A stretch of DNA of 64,000 nucleotides from positions 56,346 through 120,345 of the forward strand of contig JANBPT010000021.1 in assembly GCA_027575765.1 (NCBI GenBank), in the 5' to 3' direction. The notes under the pieces were generated by a model. That model did no database searches and had not been told where the DNA came from. It was given only the letters and a program-made list of their open reading frames with translations. Both the position numbers and the translations under genes were made by a program. Below are positions 22,766 to 33,067 of the stretch, in pieces. The DNA is from Tieghemiomyces parasiticus (lineage: Eukaryota; Kickxellomycota; Dimargaritomycetes; Dimargaritales; Dimargaritaceae). Every line of letters begins with the position of its first letter. Positions within the stretch are counted from its first letter, which is position 1.

Positions 22766-24817
22766 CCATGTCTTCTTGGCTTCTCTGGCCACGCCGGCCG
22801 GGGCCGTGATAGCCATTGCTGACCGGACCGATTCGGTGGCCCTCATTCATGAGTCCTTCTCAATTATTCGCACACCCCAAAAGTAACCACCCCCTCCTGT
22901 TCTCTGTTGCTCTATTCTCAACTTCATCCTGTCCACCTGTATCACTGCGCCCATCCATCGTATCCATCACTACACATTTTATCTACACGTCTATAATCAC
23001 GTCATTTACTGCCCATCACCCGTCCGTATGTCTTTCTTCTTTTATTACGATCCACCCTGCTACAGTTCGCGCAGCCCAGAGCATCTATGCCAAGAATAAT
23101 AATACTTCCAACTCGCATGATGTTTTATGGTAACTAGAGGTACAACGGTGCCACGCTGCTAAAGAATACTTCCTACCCCTCCCACGCTGCCCGTGGTCTT
23201 GTGGTTTCCAGGTATGACGCCCACGATAACCCGTCCTAATTTGCCTGGCGACATGGCACAGCCACCGAGTATGTTCTGTACTCACCACATCTGTATGATT
23301 GACGGGCCGCTACCGATCCTAGGTGGCTTCCGGTTTGCTAGATTTGGGACATTAGCGCGGCGTACCAAGGTATACGAAAGTACCAAGGACGGGCAGATTG
23401 TTAAGAGGGGGGGGGGTTCCCCATCATGGGTACCTCAAATTCACCACGATGACAGAGTTCTGATAGTGCCGCCAACTCCTAGCTACATTTCCTTCATCAT
23501 CTGAAGTAATCAAAACCTTTGTAATGCATGTCTGTAATGAGCTAGAATGGATATATTTACCGGCCAAAGGATACGCCACCTATGCAGTGGCGACAGAGCC
23601 CGCGGCTCACTAGTAACATTGGCCTTTGTTATGGTGATGATTGTGGTGGCGGTGATACGCACAGACGTTAGGTCAGATAAGGCACGCTTTTTCAAAACAT
23701 AAGGTAACTACTTCCGGGGCCTTTGGCGATACCCGATGGCCCCGCTATGTGCTTCTCGCTCCCCTCTCTATCTCATAGGACTAAAATAATAATATACGGA
23801 ATACCGCGCTGGATGCGGGCAAGTCAAACGAGTAGCTGATCTGGGCATGCTCATAAAACCCACTGTACTTCTAGATTGGCAGTAACCATGTCACGGGTAC
23901 CGAGAGGGCCACAACATGTGTACATGCAACTAAACGGGCTTACATTTCCGCGGCTTGAATGTTTTGGATCGGTATCTCCAGGAGAATCCTGCGCCCGTTG
24001 TTACCCTGGCTGCCTCTTACAGTAACGTTATACGTAAAATACCTTACCCTAGCATAGCTATATCCATAGCCCCGGCTATGCAACCAGTGGTGGAATGGCC
24101 AATATTAACAGCGTCAGTCTGTTATCTTTGGAAGATACGTTGTTGCGCACGCCATTTCAGATTCCTAAAACAGTCTGGATTTCAATCCCAAATTGTTATG
24201 ATGGATGGTGCCAGTGTCTAATCATGCAAATTTCCTGTATCCAAATGGAACAGACATGTACAGCCTCCTACAACTCGCCCATCAAAGGATGAGGGCTGGA
24301 TGGGTTCACCCGGCCTTTGGAAAAGTGAAGAAGGGCAACCGAGTATAAAATAGCTTGACAAGTCGCCTTAGACTTGATTATCAAACACATCTAATTCCTT
24401 CTCACCTTCAACACAATAATCCACCCTTTAACCAGTTCCTAGCAACTTTCTAACTTTTGCAAACAAATTACGGGAAACAGTCACACCAAGGCCCATCATC
24501 AAGCCTCACTTTCCTTCTCCGCCACAAAGACCCAACTACTGCTAGTCACTCTAATTTACTATCCTATCACCCCTAACCCATTCGGAATTTAGCCATGACT
24601 TTCTTCACTTGTGTCAAGAACGGTAAGATGATCACAGACAAAGAACACCATTGTGGCAGAACTATCATAATTGATTGCCAATGATGCCCCTAAGTATAGT
24701 GGGTTTAAGTTTAGGCTAGTTTTACCGTTTCTAATATACCTTGCAACTTGACCCCACACTTCAAATACTACAGCTCTGCAGGAGGCCGGTAATTTCCTAG
24801 GATGTTGGTCAGTTGAC
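22766..24817. other. 2 kb intergenic region, no gene seen
   Basis: Open frames are short and in conflicting registers. Base composition becomes AT-richer toward 24.3-24.8 kb, which probably contains the promoter of the orphan gene at 24818. A G9 run lies near 23408-23416. Confidence 0.45.
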
Positions 24818-25867
24818 ATGTTTGATGATGTCGACAGACAGATGTCAGACAAATCAATTGCCAACATCTATTACCCAGCACCAGCCACCCGTAGGTGCAA
24901 GGACTCCAGAGTGGGCAGAGTACCTGCAGAGCCCACCACGACTGCCTCACCAGTCACTTCCGGGGGTCAGTTAACACCCGAAGAAATCACAATCCGGGAC
25001 GCAATCCAGACAATCTGGGTAAGTGCTTTTTGTACAATATTCTAGGGCCTAATATGGAAAGGTGATAATATCACATATCAGTAGCTAACCTTTGCCTCAC
25101 ATTCCCTGTCCGTCATTTTTCTTACCAAACAGAACCACCACTGCCAGAGGGAGGCTGACAGATGGGCTCTCCAGCGGCCCCAGGCTGTGGCAACCACCCA
25201 GCACACCGGCCATCACGCCATGGCTAGCCGGGAGGCAGACAGCCACTTCACAATTTGCCTTGTTCCCCGGAATAAGGTTAGTGAGGCTGTGCCCCAGCCA
25301 CTGTCCCCGTGCAGTATAGCCTCCACTCCCAGTGGATCGACGTTGCTGGGGAGCCCTAGAGTCCCTGTAGTCAAGGAGCCTGGCACTGATGTCACTGCCA
25401 TGCAGGATGTCTGGCGCCAATTGGGCCTACAGGTCGCACCCGACAACCTGGCCAGCGAATTTCACCGATGCTTTAATAAGCACATGGACCTGGTGGATGA
25501 GATGGCCCGGGAGCCCCGCGCCCATAGCAGCCGGTGCAAGGAACTTGCTCAGAGGGTCAAGGGTACCAAGCTTGAGCTGGCCGTGATTGAGAGTTACCAG
25601 AACCTCGTCCGGTACAACCAGGCCACCGATCGTACACCCCAAGGGTACCTGGTCTGTCCCAAGGCCTTCTACAAGTTTGGCGGCGTATCCCACGCCTATA
25701 CTATTTTCCCATCAAAGAGAGTCCGCCACTCCTGGGAACGACTGCAGCGCTTCTACCTGGGCGCCATGCACAAGGCCCTTGATGAGCTGGCCAGGCAACG
25801 GGGTCAGGTCCACCTAAGCGACCCAATTGCACATGCCCTGCGCTCCCTGGCAAAGGCTGGGTTGTAA
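24818..25867 (+). CDS. Unrecognised orphan protein, two exons
   Basis: I do not recognise this gene. Exons 24818-25018 and 25133-25867 join in phase 0 across a GTAAGT...AACAG intron to give 311 aa. Residues 1-140 are low-complexity and polar. Residues about 145-311 look like a folded helical domain: VWRQLGLQVAPDNLASEFHR, CFNKHMDLVDEMARE, LELAVIESYQNLVRYNQATD, GYLVCPKAFYKFGG, RHSWERLQRFYLGAMHKALD. No signal peptide or membrane segment. It sits in an AT-rich stretch beside a decayed mariner element, so it could be a domesticated or element-carried gene, but no transposase or gag motif is seen. The ATG could lie further upstream in another exon. Confidence 0.6.
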
Positions 25868-27100
25868 ATATATATTTAAATATTGTATTATTATTTTTGT
25901 AGCATATGTATGATAATAAATTCACGTATTTAATAATATTATTAGCATGTTCAGTGCTTCGTTTAATTCGTCTGTAACTAAAAACATTTGTAATAAGTGC
26001 TGATGAGATGTCCATTTAATTAAATACATAATTCAATATAATTATAGCTGTTGGTACTTCTCCTGATCCAAAGATAGGATGGCATCTTATATATGGCGAA
26101 GTGGCATGGTCATTATCGGCCCTTGCCAATTGGTTATATGATTATAGGTTATGGGAATGGTCAGTATCCATGGTAGCCGAGGGTGAATTATTATGGGTCA
26201 TACAACATGAAGGGTAGGGAAGTGTTTTTTTAGTGGATGGGTTTAAGTGTGTAGGAGTAAACAATTGGCTTAGGTGGTCGGAGAATTACCCGTAAGTAAG
26301 TAAGCTGAATTAATTGGTAAGCTATACATGGTGCCTAATTCTCTCGTTTAGTGAAGCTTGAAGTCCCATGCGCTGGTACTGTATGTGAGATTTCGAAGTA
26401 TCCAAAGCGAAAAACCGAATGGTATAGGCCATTAGAATTGTACCATTTATTGACTATGCTTCTGTGATGGTTCCAATGGGGGAGATGAGAAGGGAGTGGC
26501 TATAAGCCGGGGCGTATTGGCTGAGAAGCAGAGGCGGAGTTCAAGTGTGAAGCATGAGGCACAGTGCCAAGAAGGGCGTGATTTGATTGGTCTTACATAC
26601 GCAAGCTCGGTGGCTTGCGCCAAGAGGATACAAGAGGACGCGGGCGCTAGCTATAGACCTGACGGTCAGATGGTGGTCGAAGGGAATTTCCCTAGGAGAC
26701 TGAACACGCATAAGGAGTAAAAACAGTAAAACTATGTAGAGGTTAAATAATGATATAGTGGCTGAATTAACTGATAAATGTAATGAACTGCAATTAGGAA
26801 AATGCTAGTTGGCTACGGCGATAGAGTGGCCGAAGTGCGAGGTCTCATCAGGCAGTTGCCTGAGTGTGCTTAGTGTCCGAATCCGGACTCAGTTGGCATT
26901 AGTGTTTCAGCTCACCACAACTTCACAACTTACCTCGTTATTCCTCCGCTATGTCGACTTCCGCGACCTCTTCCTACACCCCCTCCAAACTTACCAGTCA
27001 TGATAATTGGATCCTCACTTAACTTGTTTTCTTTTTTAAGAGTCGCAGGATAAATGGTATTGTATCTAAGCTGACTACCACAATGGGCTAGGCTGCCCCT
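25868..27100. other. AT-rich spacer between orphan gene and mariner remnant
   Basis: Strongly AT-rich directly after the orphan stop codon (about 25868-26060), then moderately AT-rich to about 26800. No gene supported. Confidence 0.5.
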
Positions 27101-28040
27101 TGTCACACCGCCATCTACAAGTGGCCAACTCGCTATTATACAGGCCACCACATCCTTGATGATGAGCCTTGTCTGACCACCTATCAGAGAGTATAGGTGA
27201 ACTTTACGGGCTATACGCTTGGAGCTGCTGAAGGAGGGTCCTTGATTGACTACTGTGCAACTTGCATATGCTCGCCTCATTTCCTCAAGTACCCTGCACT
27301 ATACCCTGCGCAGGGACTTGGAGCTGCACAGCTATTCTAGCCACCGGGTCCCCCACGGCCTCACCGACAACCAGTACCGCCAGCGGGTACGTTTAGTCGC
27401 TGAATTCCTGGTACAGTTCAACGGGGTCAATGGGCACCTGCTGGACTCCATTGTCACAGGTGATGAGACGTGGAAGTGCCTTTACGATCCACCTGCTGGC
27501 TCTGATGAGCCGATATGGTACCCTAAAGGTCATTTTACCCCAACCCAAACCCGTCGGAGCTATATCACATCCAAGGCTATGCTGTCAACATATTTACCAG
27601 ACGCGTCCCATTGCATCTAAATGGCAAACCCCGCTGGTGTCAAGGTCTCTACCGACCACCACATAAAGTGTGGGTTGAAGCCCGTACTCTAGGTCCGGGC
27701 CAAGGTACAGGTAAGTTTGGACCGCCGCCCCCCACGGCTTCACCACAATTACGCACCGCCACATTACGTAGCAGCCGCTCGGGCCTACATTTCCGGTACC
27801 AAAGCCTAACTACTTCCAGCTCCGCCCTACCGCCCTGAACTAGCCCCCCTGTGATTTCTGACTGTTCGGGTATGTCAAATGGTGGCTGTATGGTAAGGAA
27901 CTTACCACGCTGGAGGTTGTCATGAATGCCCGGCAGTCTGAGTTTGCCAAGCTCCAGTCAAGTGACTCGAGATGCTGCTTTGATATCTAGCAGGAAAGAA
28001 CTCGACGAGCAGCACAGAGTGGTGGCAACTAAATTTCAAT
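27101..28040 (+). pseudogene. Decayed mariner (Tc1/mariner) transposase
   Basis: Fragments in shifting frames follow the order of a mariner transposase. 27101-27190: HTH-domain remnant TAIYKWPTRYYTGHHILDDE. 27246-27620: RRDLELHSYSSHRVPHGLTD, then IVTGDETWKCLYDPP carrying the first catalytic Asp. About 27738-27760: HHNYAPPH, equivalent to the HDNARPH block, with the second catalytic Asp apparently replaced by His. About 27825-27900: PPYRPELAP then CDF, a TGA stop at 27859-27861, and LFGYVKWWLYGKELTTLE. About 27976-28030: CFDI, a TAG stop at 27988-27990, and QERTRRAAQSGG. Both stops stand where Trp is usual. Frameshifts and several stops make it inactive. No terminal inverted repeats were identified. 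Confidence 0.85.
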
Positions 28041-28376
28041 AGACTTCGTTTAGATTTGAGGAGGCATGGGCTAAATGGTCTTTTTGTACCTGTGGTGCTA
28101 GGCCACCCTGAATATGAGTCGTTGGGGCCAGTCTCCTCACCCCGAAATCGACATGGCACTCTTCCGCCAGGCTTCCCTTGCCCCTTACCTTCACGATCTC
28201 TCGCCTGTAGTCTCTAACCGCGCATCCCCACATGTGCTAGATTCAAGTCCACCCTTCCCTCCATTAGCCGCCCTTTCCGCTTGAATGGTCCTATTTCTTT
28301 TCTGTATACTACGTCCCCAACCGTTCGCCCGCTTCTCCCCATTCTCGTTTTCCGTGACACCGCAATCGTTGCAACC

Positions 28377-28997
28377 ATGTCGTGGCGCGCCCCCATCACT
28401 AAGAACCTGAAGGAGCTCCGCATCCACCTGTGCCAGACCTCGCCACGGAGCCAGGGTGTCCGGTAAGCGACACTGGCCGGTCCATACCCTGCGACCACTA
28501 CTGGCCCCTCTGTGATAAACCCTAGGGATTTCAGTCGACCTGCTCATCGGATTCTCCCTACTTACCGGTCACCCCAATATTCCCGCTCATGACAGGGACT
28601 TTCTCATCAAGAACTACGCCGACCTCAAGAAGGCCAATCCCGGCCTTCCTGTACTTATCCGCGAGGCCGAGAACGTTGAATCTCGCATCTACGCGCGCTA
28701 TAGTAAGTAGATTCGCCACTGATCGATTGCAGTGCCTTGTACCGTTTTGTTATATGGAGTGGTATGCTCCTCTGTGGTCTGGTTCCGACGGTCTCGCTAT
28801 TGACTGTTTTATAGTTCAGCCCAGGCTAATACGTAGATTTCTCGACTACTCCAATACCCATTCCCGCACCTTTTCCAGACCGCGCCGTAGAGGACAAAGT
28901 GATCGTAGACAATCTGAACGAGTCACAGGTCGGTCAAAAGCTCGATCAGCTTATCAAGGGTGCTGACAAGGCCTCGCCGGAACAGATTTCGGCTTAA
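28377..28997 (+). CDS. NDUFA2: NADH:ubiquinone oxidoreductase subunit NDUFA2 (B8/10.5 kDa)
   Basis: Accessory subunit of mitochondrial complex I with a thioredoxin-like fold. Exons 28377-28462, 28596-28702 and 28879-28997 join in phase to give 103 aa. Conserved blocks: NLKELRIHLCQTSPRSQGVR, DFLIKNYADLKKANPGLPVL, IREAENVESRIYARY and the C-terminal NLNESQVGQKLDQLI. Its presence shows that this fungus keeps complex I. An AATAAA follows about 95 bp after the stop. It is convergent with the NAA38-like gene. Confidence 0.94.
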
Positions 28998-29091
28998 TCC
29001 GACAGACCATGGTACCAGGTTGTGGCGTACCGGCACTCCCCTCCCCCTCGATAGTGGTGTAGGTCCGGTTATCCTACATCAACTTAACCCC

Positions 29092-29097
29092 AATAAA
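29092..29097 (+). terminator. AATAAA polyadenylation signal of NDUFA2
   Basis: Canonical AATAAA 95 bases downstream of the NDUFA2 stop codon, at a typical 3' UTR distance. Confidence 0.45.
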
Positions 29098-29233
29098 TGA
29101 CGACAACCCATTTTTTATTGGAAAATACATATTGTACAGCAGTGTAAGATGGTGGTATAAGTCAGTTTGGACATTGGGTGCGGAGTTGGGACAAGGAAGC
29201 CATTACTCGTGCGTAGCAATGTGGGCGATAAGG

Positions 29234-29668
29234 TCAGCCGTACATGCCTGGCGCGATAGCCTCGCTAGGTGGTCGTCCGCACATCTTAACTATGTAAGCC
29301 CCGGGCACCATGACTGACCCCACGTAACGTGCGTTCTCTAGTAGACACGTAAGAGACGGATAGGGAGGGGAGGGGAGTATGTGTGGCAGTTAGAACCAGC
29401 GAGAAGAGGTAAGCCACGGTTTGGGCTACGCTGGTGCAAACGAAAGCTGGGTATACAGTACTAACCAATGGGACTCACTCTTGTAGTGCTCGTGGGTGCG
29501 AGCCAGAATAACATTCCGGTCACGGTCGGTGCAAACAAACACGCCGACGAACCGCCGCCCGTCGGCAATTCTGATCTCGCACGGTCGGTCGAGGTAGGCC
29601 CGCAGCTCTTGTACGGCGTCTCGCTCAGACGGGAGGTCGTCGGTCGGGTCGGTGGGACTGTGCGTCAT
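29234..29668 (-). CDS. NAA38: LSM-domain protein, NAA38/LSMD1-like (NatC auxiliary subunit)
   Basis: Small Sm-fold protein; the family member Naa38 is an auxiliary subunit of the NatC N-terminal acetyltransferase. Exons 29479-29668 and 29234-29337 join in phase to give 97 aa. Sm1 is visible as LRAYLDRPCEIRIADGRRFV then GVFVCTDRDRNVIL. Sm2 is in exon 2 as RYVGSVMVPGAYIVKM, with the VMVPG motif that separates Naa38 from canonical LSm proteins (which have IRG). It is divergent from NSA2 across about 890 bp and convergent with NDUFA2. Confidence 0.85.
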
Positions 29669-30554
29669 GACGGGCTCGAGATGAGGTGAATCCGTGGGTC
29701 AGTAGGAGCGGGCCGAGTCAGGTTCGAGGCGGAGAGACGATGTAGAGCGAGACCGAGCAGGCTAGGCCGAGCGACGTGTAATTCACCAGGGATAATGGTC
29801 AGGAAGTGAGTAAAGGTGTCGATACCCTGGCCTTCGAGGCTGCAGCCCCAGTGCCACTGCCTTGTAACGTAAGCCCAGCCCGGGCTGTGGCAGCTTCGAG
29901 GTCGCCCTTCCCGCCCTCGGCTGTGCTATAGGCTGGCCGCCGGGGTTTAGGTGGGCGGTACACAGTTGCCAGGTTACGCAGGCCACCTGCCCTAGGGCAG
30001 GAGCTCTGAGTGAGACAGCTCGTGGTTTGTAGGCAAGCGGCGACCCGTTGCCCGGGGCATTCTCTAATATTAGTCACGTGATTATATTTTTTCATCCGTT
30101 GATAGCGTTTTTTTCCGCCACCAAACCATAATGGGAGGGGGAGGGAAGCTTTGGATATCCGTGGATGTGATTTTAGGCCGTTGAAGTAGCCCCCAGAAGC
30201 CGAGCCGTTTTTTCGCTACAGAGAAACGTTGGCACGAAGAAAGGTGAATTCCGCAGACAGCCCGGCCTCCAGCACACCAAGTTGGACGCGAAATACCATG
30301 GTCAGGCCGTTCTTTTTTCTTTTGTTAGAACCCTAGTAACTCTCACCACCGTCGGTAACTTCGGCATTCCTACTCATTCACTTCGCTTCGTTCCGAGCCA
30401 CCGCCAGTTTGATACTCAATCGAATCCTTAGGCCTTGCTTTCTCGGCTCGTTCCCACCCTCAGCCTTGGCATTTGCCACTTCCACCGTCCACCTACCCTT
30501 GTCACCTCACCTCTCCAACCGCCTGGGACCGGTCGATCCCCGCACCCCGTCACC
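29669..30554. other. Divergent promoter region NAA38-like / NSA2
   Basis: No gene. It should contain both promoters. A CACGTG-ATTATAT string (30074-30087) points toward NSA2, and the last 200 bases before NSA2 are pyrimidine-rich. Confidence 0.5.
30074..30087 (+). promoter_or_regulatory. E-box-containing 14-mer upstream of NSA2
   Basis: TCACGTGATTATAT, 468 bp before the NSA2 ATG. The same 14 bases occur facing the eL42 gene at 46067-46080. CACGTG is the core of bHLH (Cbf1/Pho4-type) sites; regulation is inferred. Confidence 0.3.
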
Positions 30555-31337
30555 ATGCCGCAGAACGAATACATTGAGGAGGCCATCAAGAAGCATGGTC
30601 GCCGTTTCGACCACGAGACACGCGAGCGCAAGAAGGCCGCGCGCAAGTTCCACAAGGATTCACAATACGCCCAGAAGGTGCACGGGTGGAAGGCCAAGAT
30701 GCTGAACCAGAAACGGCGCAAGGAGAAGATCGAAATGAAGAAGACCATCAAACTGCACGAGGCCAAACAGGCCGACCAGAAGACCGACGACGTGGTCCCT
30801 GACGGCGCCGTCCCGGCCTACCTTCTCGACCGCGAGGGCCAGCAGCGCGCCAAGGTGTTGAGTAATATGGTCAAGCAGAAGCGGAAAGAGAAGGCCGGTA
30901 AGTGGGCCGTGCCGCTGCCCAAGGTCCGCGGTATTGCTGAGGACGAGATGTTCAAGGTGATCAAGACTGGTAAGCGCCAAGCCAAGGCCTGGAAGCGGAT
31001 GGTTACCAAGCCCACTTTCGTCGGCGACGGGTTTACCCGTAAGCCCCCGAAATATGAGCGGTTCATCCGGCCCATGGCCCTCCGGTACAAGAAGGCTAAT
31101 GTCACCCACCCGGAGTTGAAGGCCAGCTTTTACCTTCCAATTATCGGTGTCAAGAAGAATCCACAAAGTCCCTTGTACACCCAACTCGGTGTCCTCACCA
31201 AAGGTACCGTCATCGAGGTCAACGTGTCTGAGCTCGGTCTCGTTACCACCGGCGGTAAGGTCGTGTGGGGCAAGTACGCCCAGATCACCAACAACCCCGA
31301 GAACGACGGCTGCATTAACGCCCTGCTGTTGGTATAA
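30555..31337 (+). CDS. NSA2: Ribosome biogenesis protein NSA2 (TINP1)
   Basis: Nucleolar 60S pre-ribosome assembly factor needed for 27S pre-rRNA processing. Intronless, 260 aa, the family length (yeast 261). It begins [19 protein letters not shown] and has the basic stretch [20 protein letters not shown], then the eS8-like C-terminal fold ([60 protein letters not shown]). The ATG has a good context (CACCATG). Upstream in-frame codons are leader. It is convergent with the U1A/U2B''-like gene. Confidence 0.97.
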   Translation: MPQNEYIEEAIKKHGRRFDHETRERKKAARKFHKDSQYAQKVHGWKAKMLNQKRRKEKIEMKKTIKLHEAKQADQKTDDVVPDGAVPAYLLDREGQQRAKVLSNMVKQKRKEKAGKWAVPLPKVRGIAEDEMFKVIKTGKRQAKAWKRMVTKPTFVGDGFTRKPPKYERFIRPMALRYKKANVTHPELKASFYLPIIGVKKNPQSPLYTQLGVLTKGTVIEVNVSELGLVTTGGKVVWGKYAQITNNPENDGCINALLLV

Positions 31338-31624
31338 TCGGTCGGGGTTAGATATTGTCATTTTTCATTCGTACTTATCCTTCATCAATTTTATTAAAGT
31401 AACGCAAATGTACCATCGCACCAATACAAGGGGAGGGGGGGGGGAGCCTGAGAGCCCTCTACTCCAGCGGGCTAAACGTACGCCCAATTATACCACACGC
31501 TAATGTCTGAAGTTTAATGTTGTTTATAAAAATAGAGTGGGAGGTCCCGATAAACCGAATCCATAGTAATGAGCAGAAACGCGGCGGGACGCGCGCACCG
31601 TCAGACCTATAGACACACGTGCGA

Positions 31625-32653
31625 CTATCGCTTGGCATAATCCATTCGGAAGGTATGTCCGTTGATTTTGGGATCCTCACCGAAGGCCGACTTGGCGGCA
31701 ACGGCCTGCTCTTCGGTCTCGTACTCAACAAAGGCGATATCCGACTTGCCAGGCACAAGACGCACCTCCTGGAACCCAGCGTACGTCTCGAAGGCCGCCT
31801 TGAGGTCGGCCTCGGTGACTTCGGCCGGTAGACCCTGAAGGAACAGGATCTTGTGGGGTAAGCTGGCCGGCGGGTGGGTAGGCAGACCCGGGAACAGGTG
31901 TTCGGCCAGGTGCGCCGGGACGGTCGCCGGGGTGATGAACGGGGGCGGTGGAGGCGGGGCCGGGGACGGATTGGCGAGCGGGTCGGGGTTAGCGGCAGCG
32001 GCAGCGATGGCCGCCGCGTGGCTGGCCTGCGCGGCCATGGTCGACGTAAGCAGGCGCAGAGCTTCATCGCGGTGGGCCTTGTGCTCCTGCGAGGCCGCCT
32101 GGCGCCGGGTCCTGTGTTCCTGGAGAACTGCCTGGACGTGAGCCGGATCGGTTTTGGACACCGCTTCAGCGGCCGGGTCCTGGCCCTCCACTGAAGTTCC
32201 GTCTTCGCCACGCTCTGCCCGACGTCGCACCGTCACGTCGGTTTCCGCCCGCGCGTACTGCACCATTAGTGGTTTGTCCAGTAGCATCGTCCGGGCCTGC
32301 GTCGCCTCGAGGGCCTTGGTGGCCGTCGCGACGTCTTTAAACACAACAAAGGCCTGGCCACGCATCCGCCGGTCGTGGCGGACCACCACCTTGACGATGT
32401 CGCCGAATGGGGCATACAGTGTACGGATGGCCTGGCGGAGGATCTTGGGCTTGGCCCTCTCGTTAAGGTGGCTGAGGTAGAGCGTACTGCTGGGCACTGT
32501 GCACGGGAGCGGCTTGGGCAGCTTGGGCTTCATGTAGGCACCCATCATGGGCGGGAAGGGACCCGGAAACGGCCTTGGCATCATGCCAGGTGGCGGGGGT
32601 GGGAGCCCGCCGTAGGACGGGCGGGGATATGGGGCCGCGCCATGGTGGGACAT
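31625..32653 (-). CDS. U1A/U2B''-type snRNP protein with two RRMs
   Basis: Spliceosomal protein binding U1 or U2 snRNA stem-loops. Intronless, 342 aa from the ATG of MSHHGAAPYPRPSYGG. Residues 1-50 are Pro/Gly/Met-rich, RRM1 (about 56-135) has STLYLSHLNERAKPKILRQA and RMRGQAFVVFKDVATATKAL, the RNP motifs of the U1A/U2B''/SNF family. A charged and Ala-rich linker follows. RRM2 (about 270-342) has HKILFLQGLPAEVTEADLKA and SDIAFVEYETEEQAVAAKSA. Whether it is U1A, U2B'' or a single SNF-like dual-function protein cannot be settled here. It is divergent from MTO1 across 414 bp. Confidence 0.92.
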   Translation of the reverse strand: MSHHGAAPYPRPSYGGLPPPPPGMMPRPFPGPFPPMMGAYMKPKLPKPLPCTVPSSTLYLSHLNERAKPKILRQAIRTLYAPFGDIVKVVVRHDRRMRGQAFVVFKDVATATKALEATQARTMLLDKPLMVQYARAETDVTVRRRAERGEDGTSVEGQDPAAEAVSKTDPAHVQAVLQEHRTRRQAASQEHKAHRDEALRLLTSTMAAQASHAAAIAAAAANPDPLANPSPAPPPPPPFITPATVPAHLAEHLFPGLPTHPPASLPHKILFLQGLPAEVTEADLKAAFETYAGFQEVRLVPGKSDIAFVEYETEEQAVAAKSAFGEDPKINGHTFRMDYAKR

Positions 32654-33067
32654 CGTTGTGGAGTCGTATAACCTGTGGCAGGGGGGGATAAATAGCAAAA
32701 GGAAATGGAGGTAAGGCTAGAGGACCGATTCAAATGGCAGTGAAGCAAATAGAGAGATAAGTGAAAGTTGAATCGCTCCTAAGGCCACTGACCGGTCGAG
32801 CGATCAAGCAGTGGCCAGAATCTGCCTATGTTTGAAAATTGCCATGAGCCCAACTGAGCACATTGAGCTGTCAAAAGTAACAGCTAGGACATTGCAAAAA
32901 AAAATACTGTCATGGCTATTGGGGATCTCGAGGGTTGATGCGCACATTTGTCCCAAGTTCTTCGGCCTGTTATACCCTTTAGCTCCTTTATATAACGCAC
33001 CGCACTTGTCGACCGGCATTCGATACCTATCCTCTCATAACCCCCTCCAGTACTTCCACCGCTACTC
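32654..33067. other. Divergent promoter region, U1A-like / MTO1
   Basis: A 414 bp gap between two opposed start codons; it must hold both promoters. No other feature seen. Confidence 0.5.
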
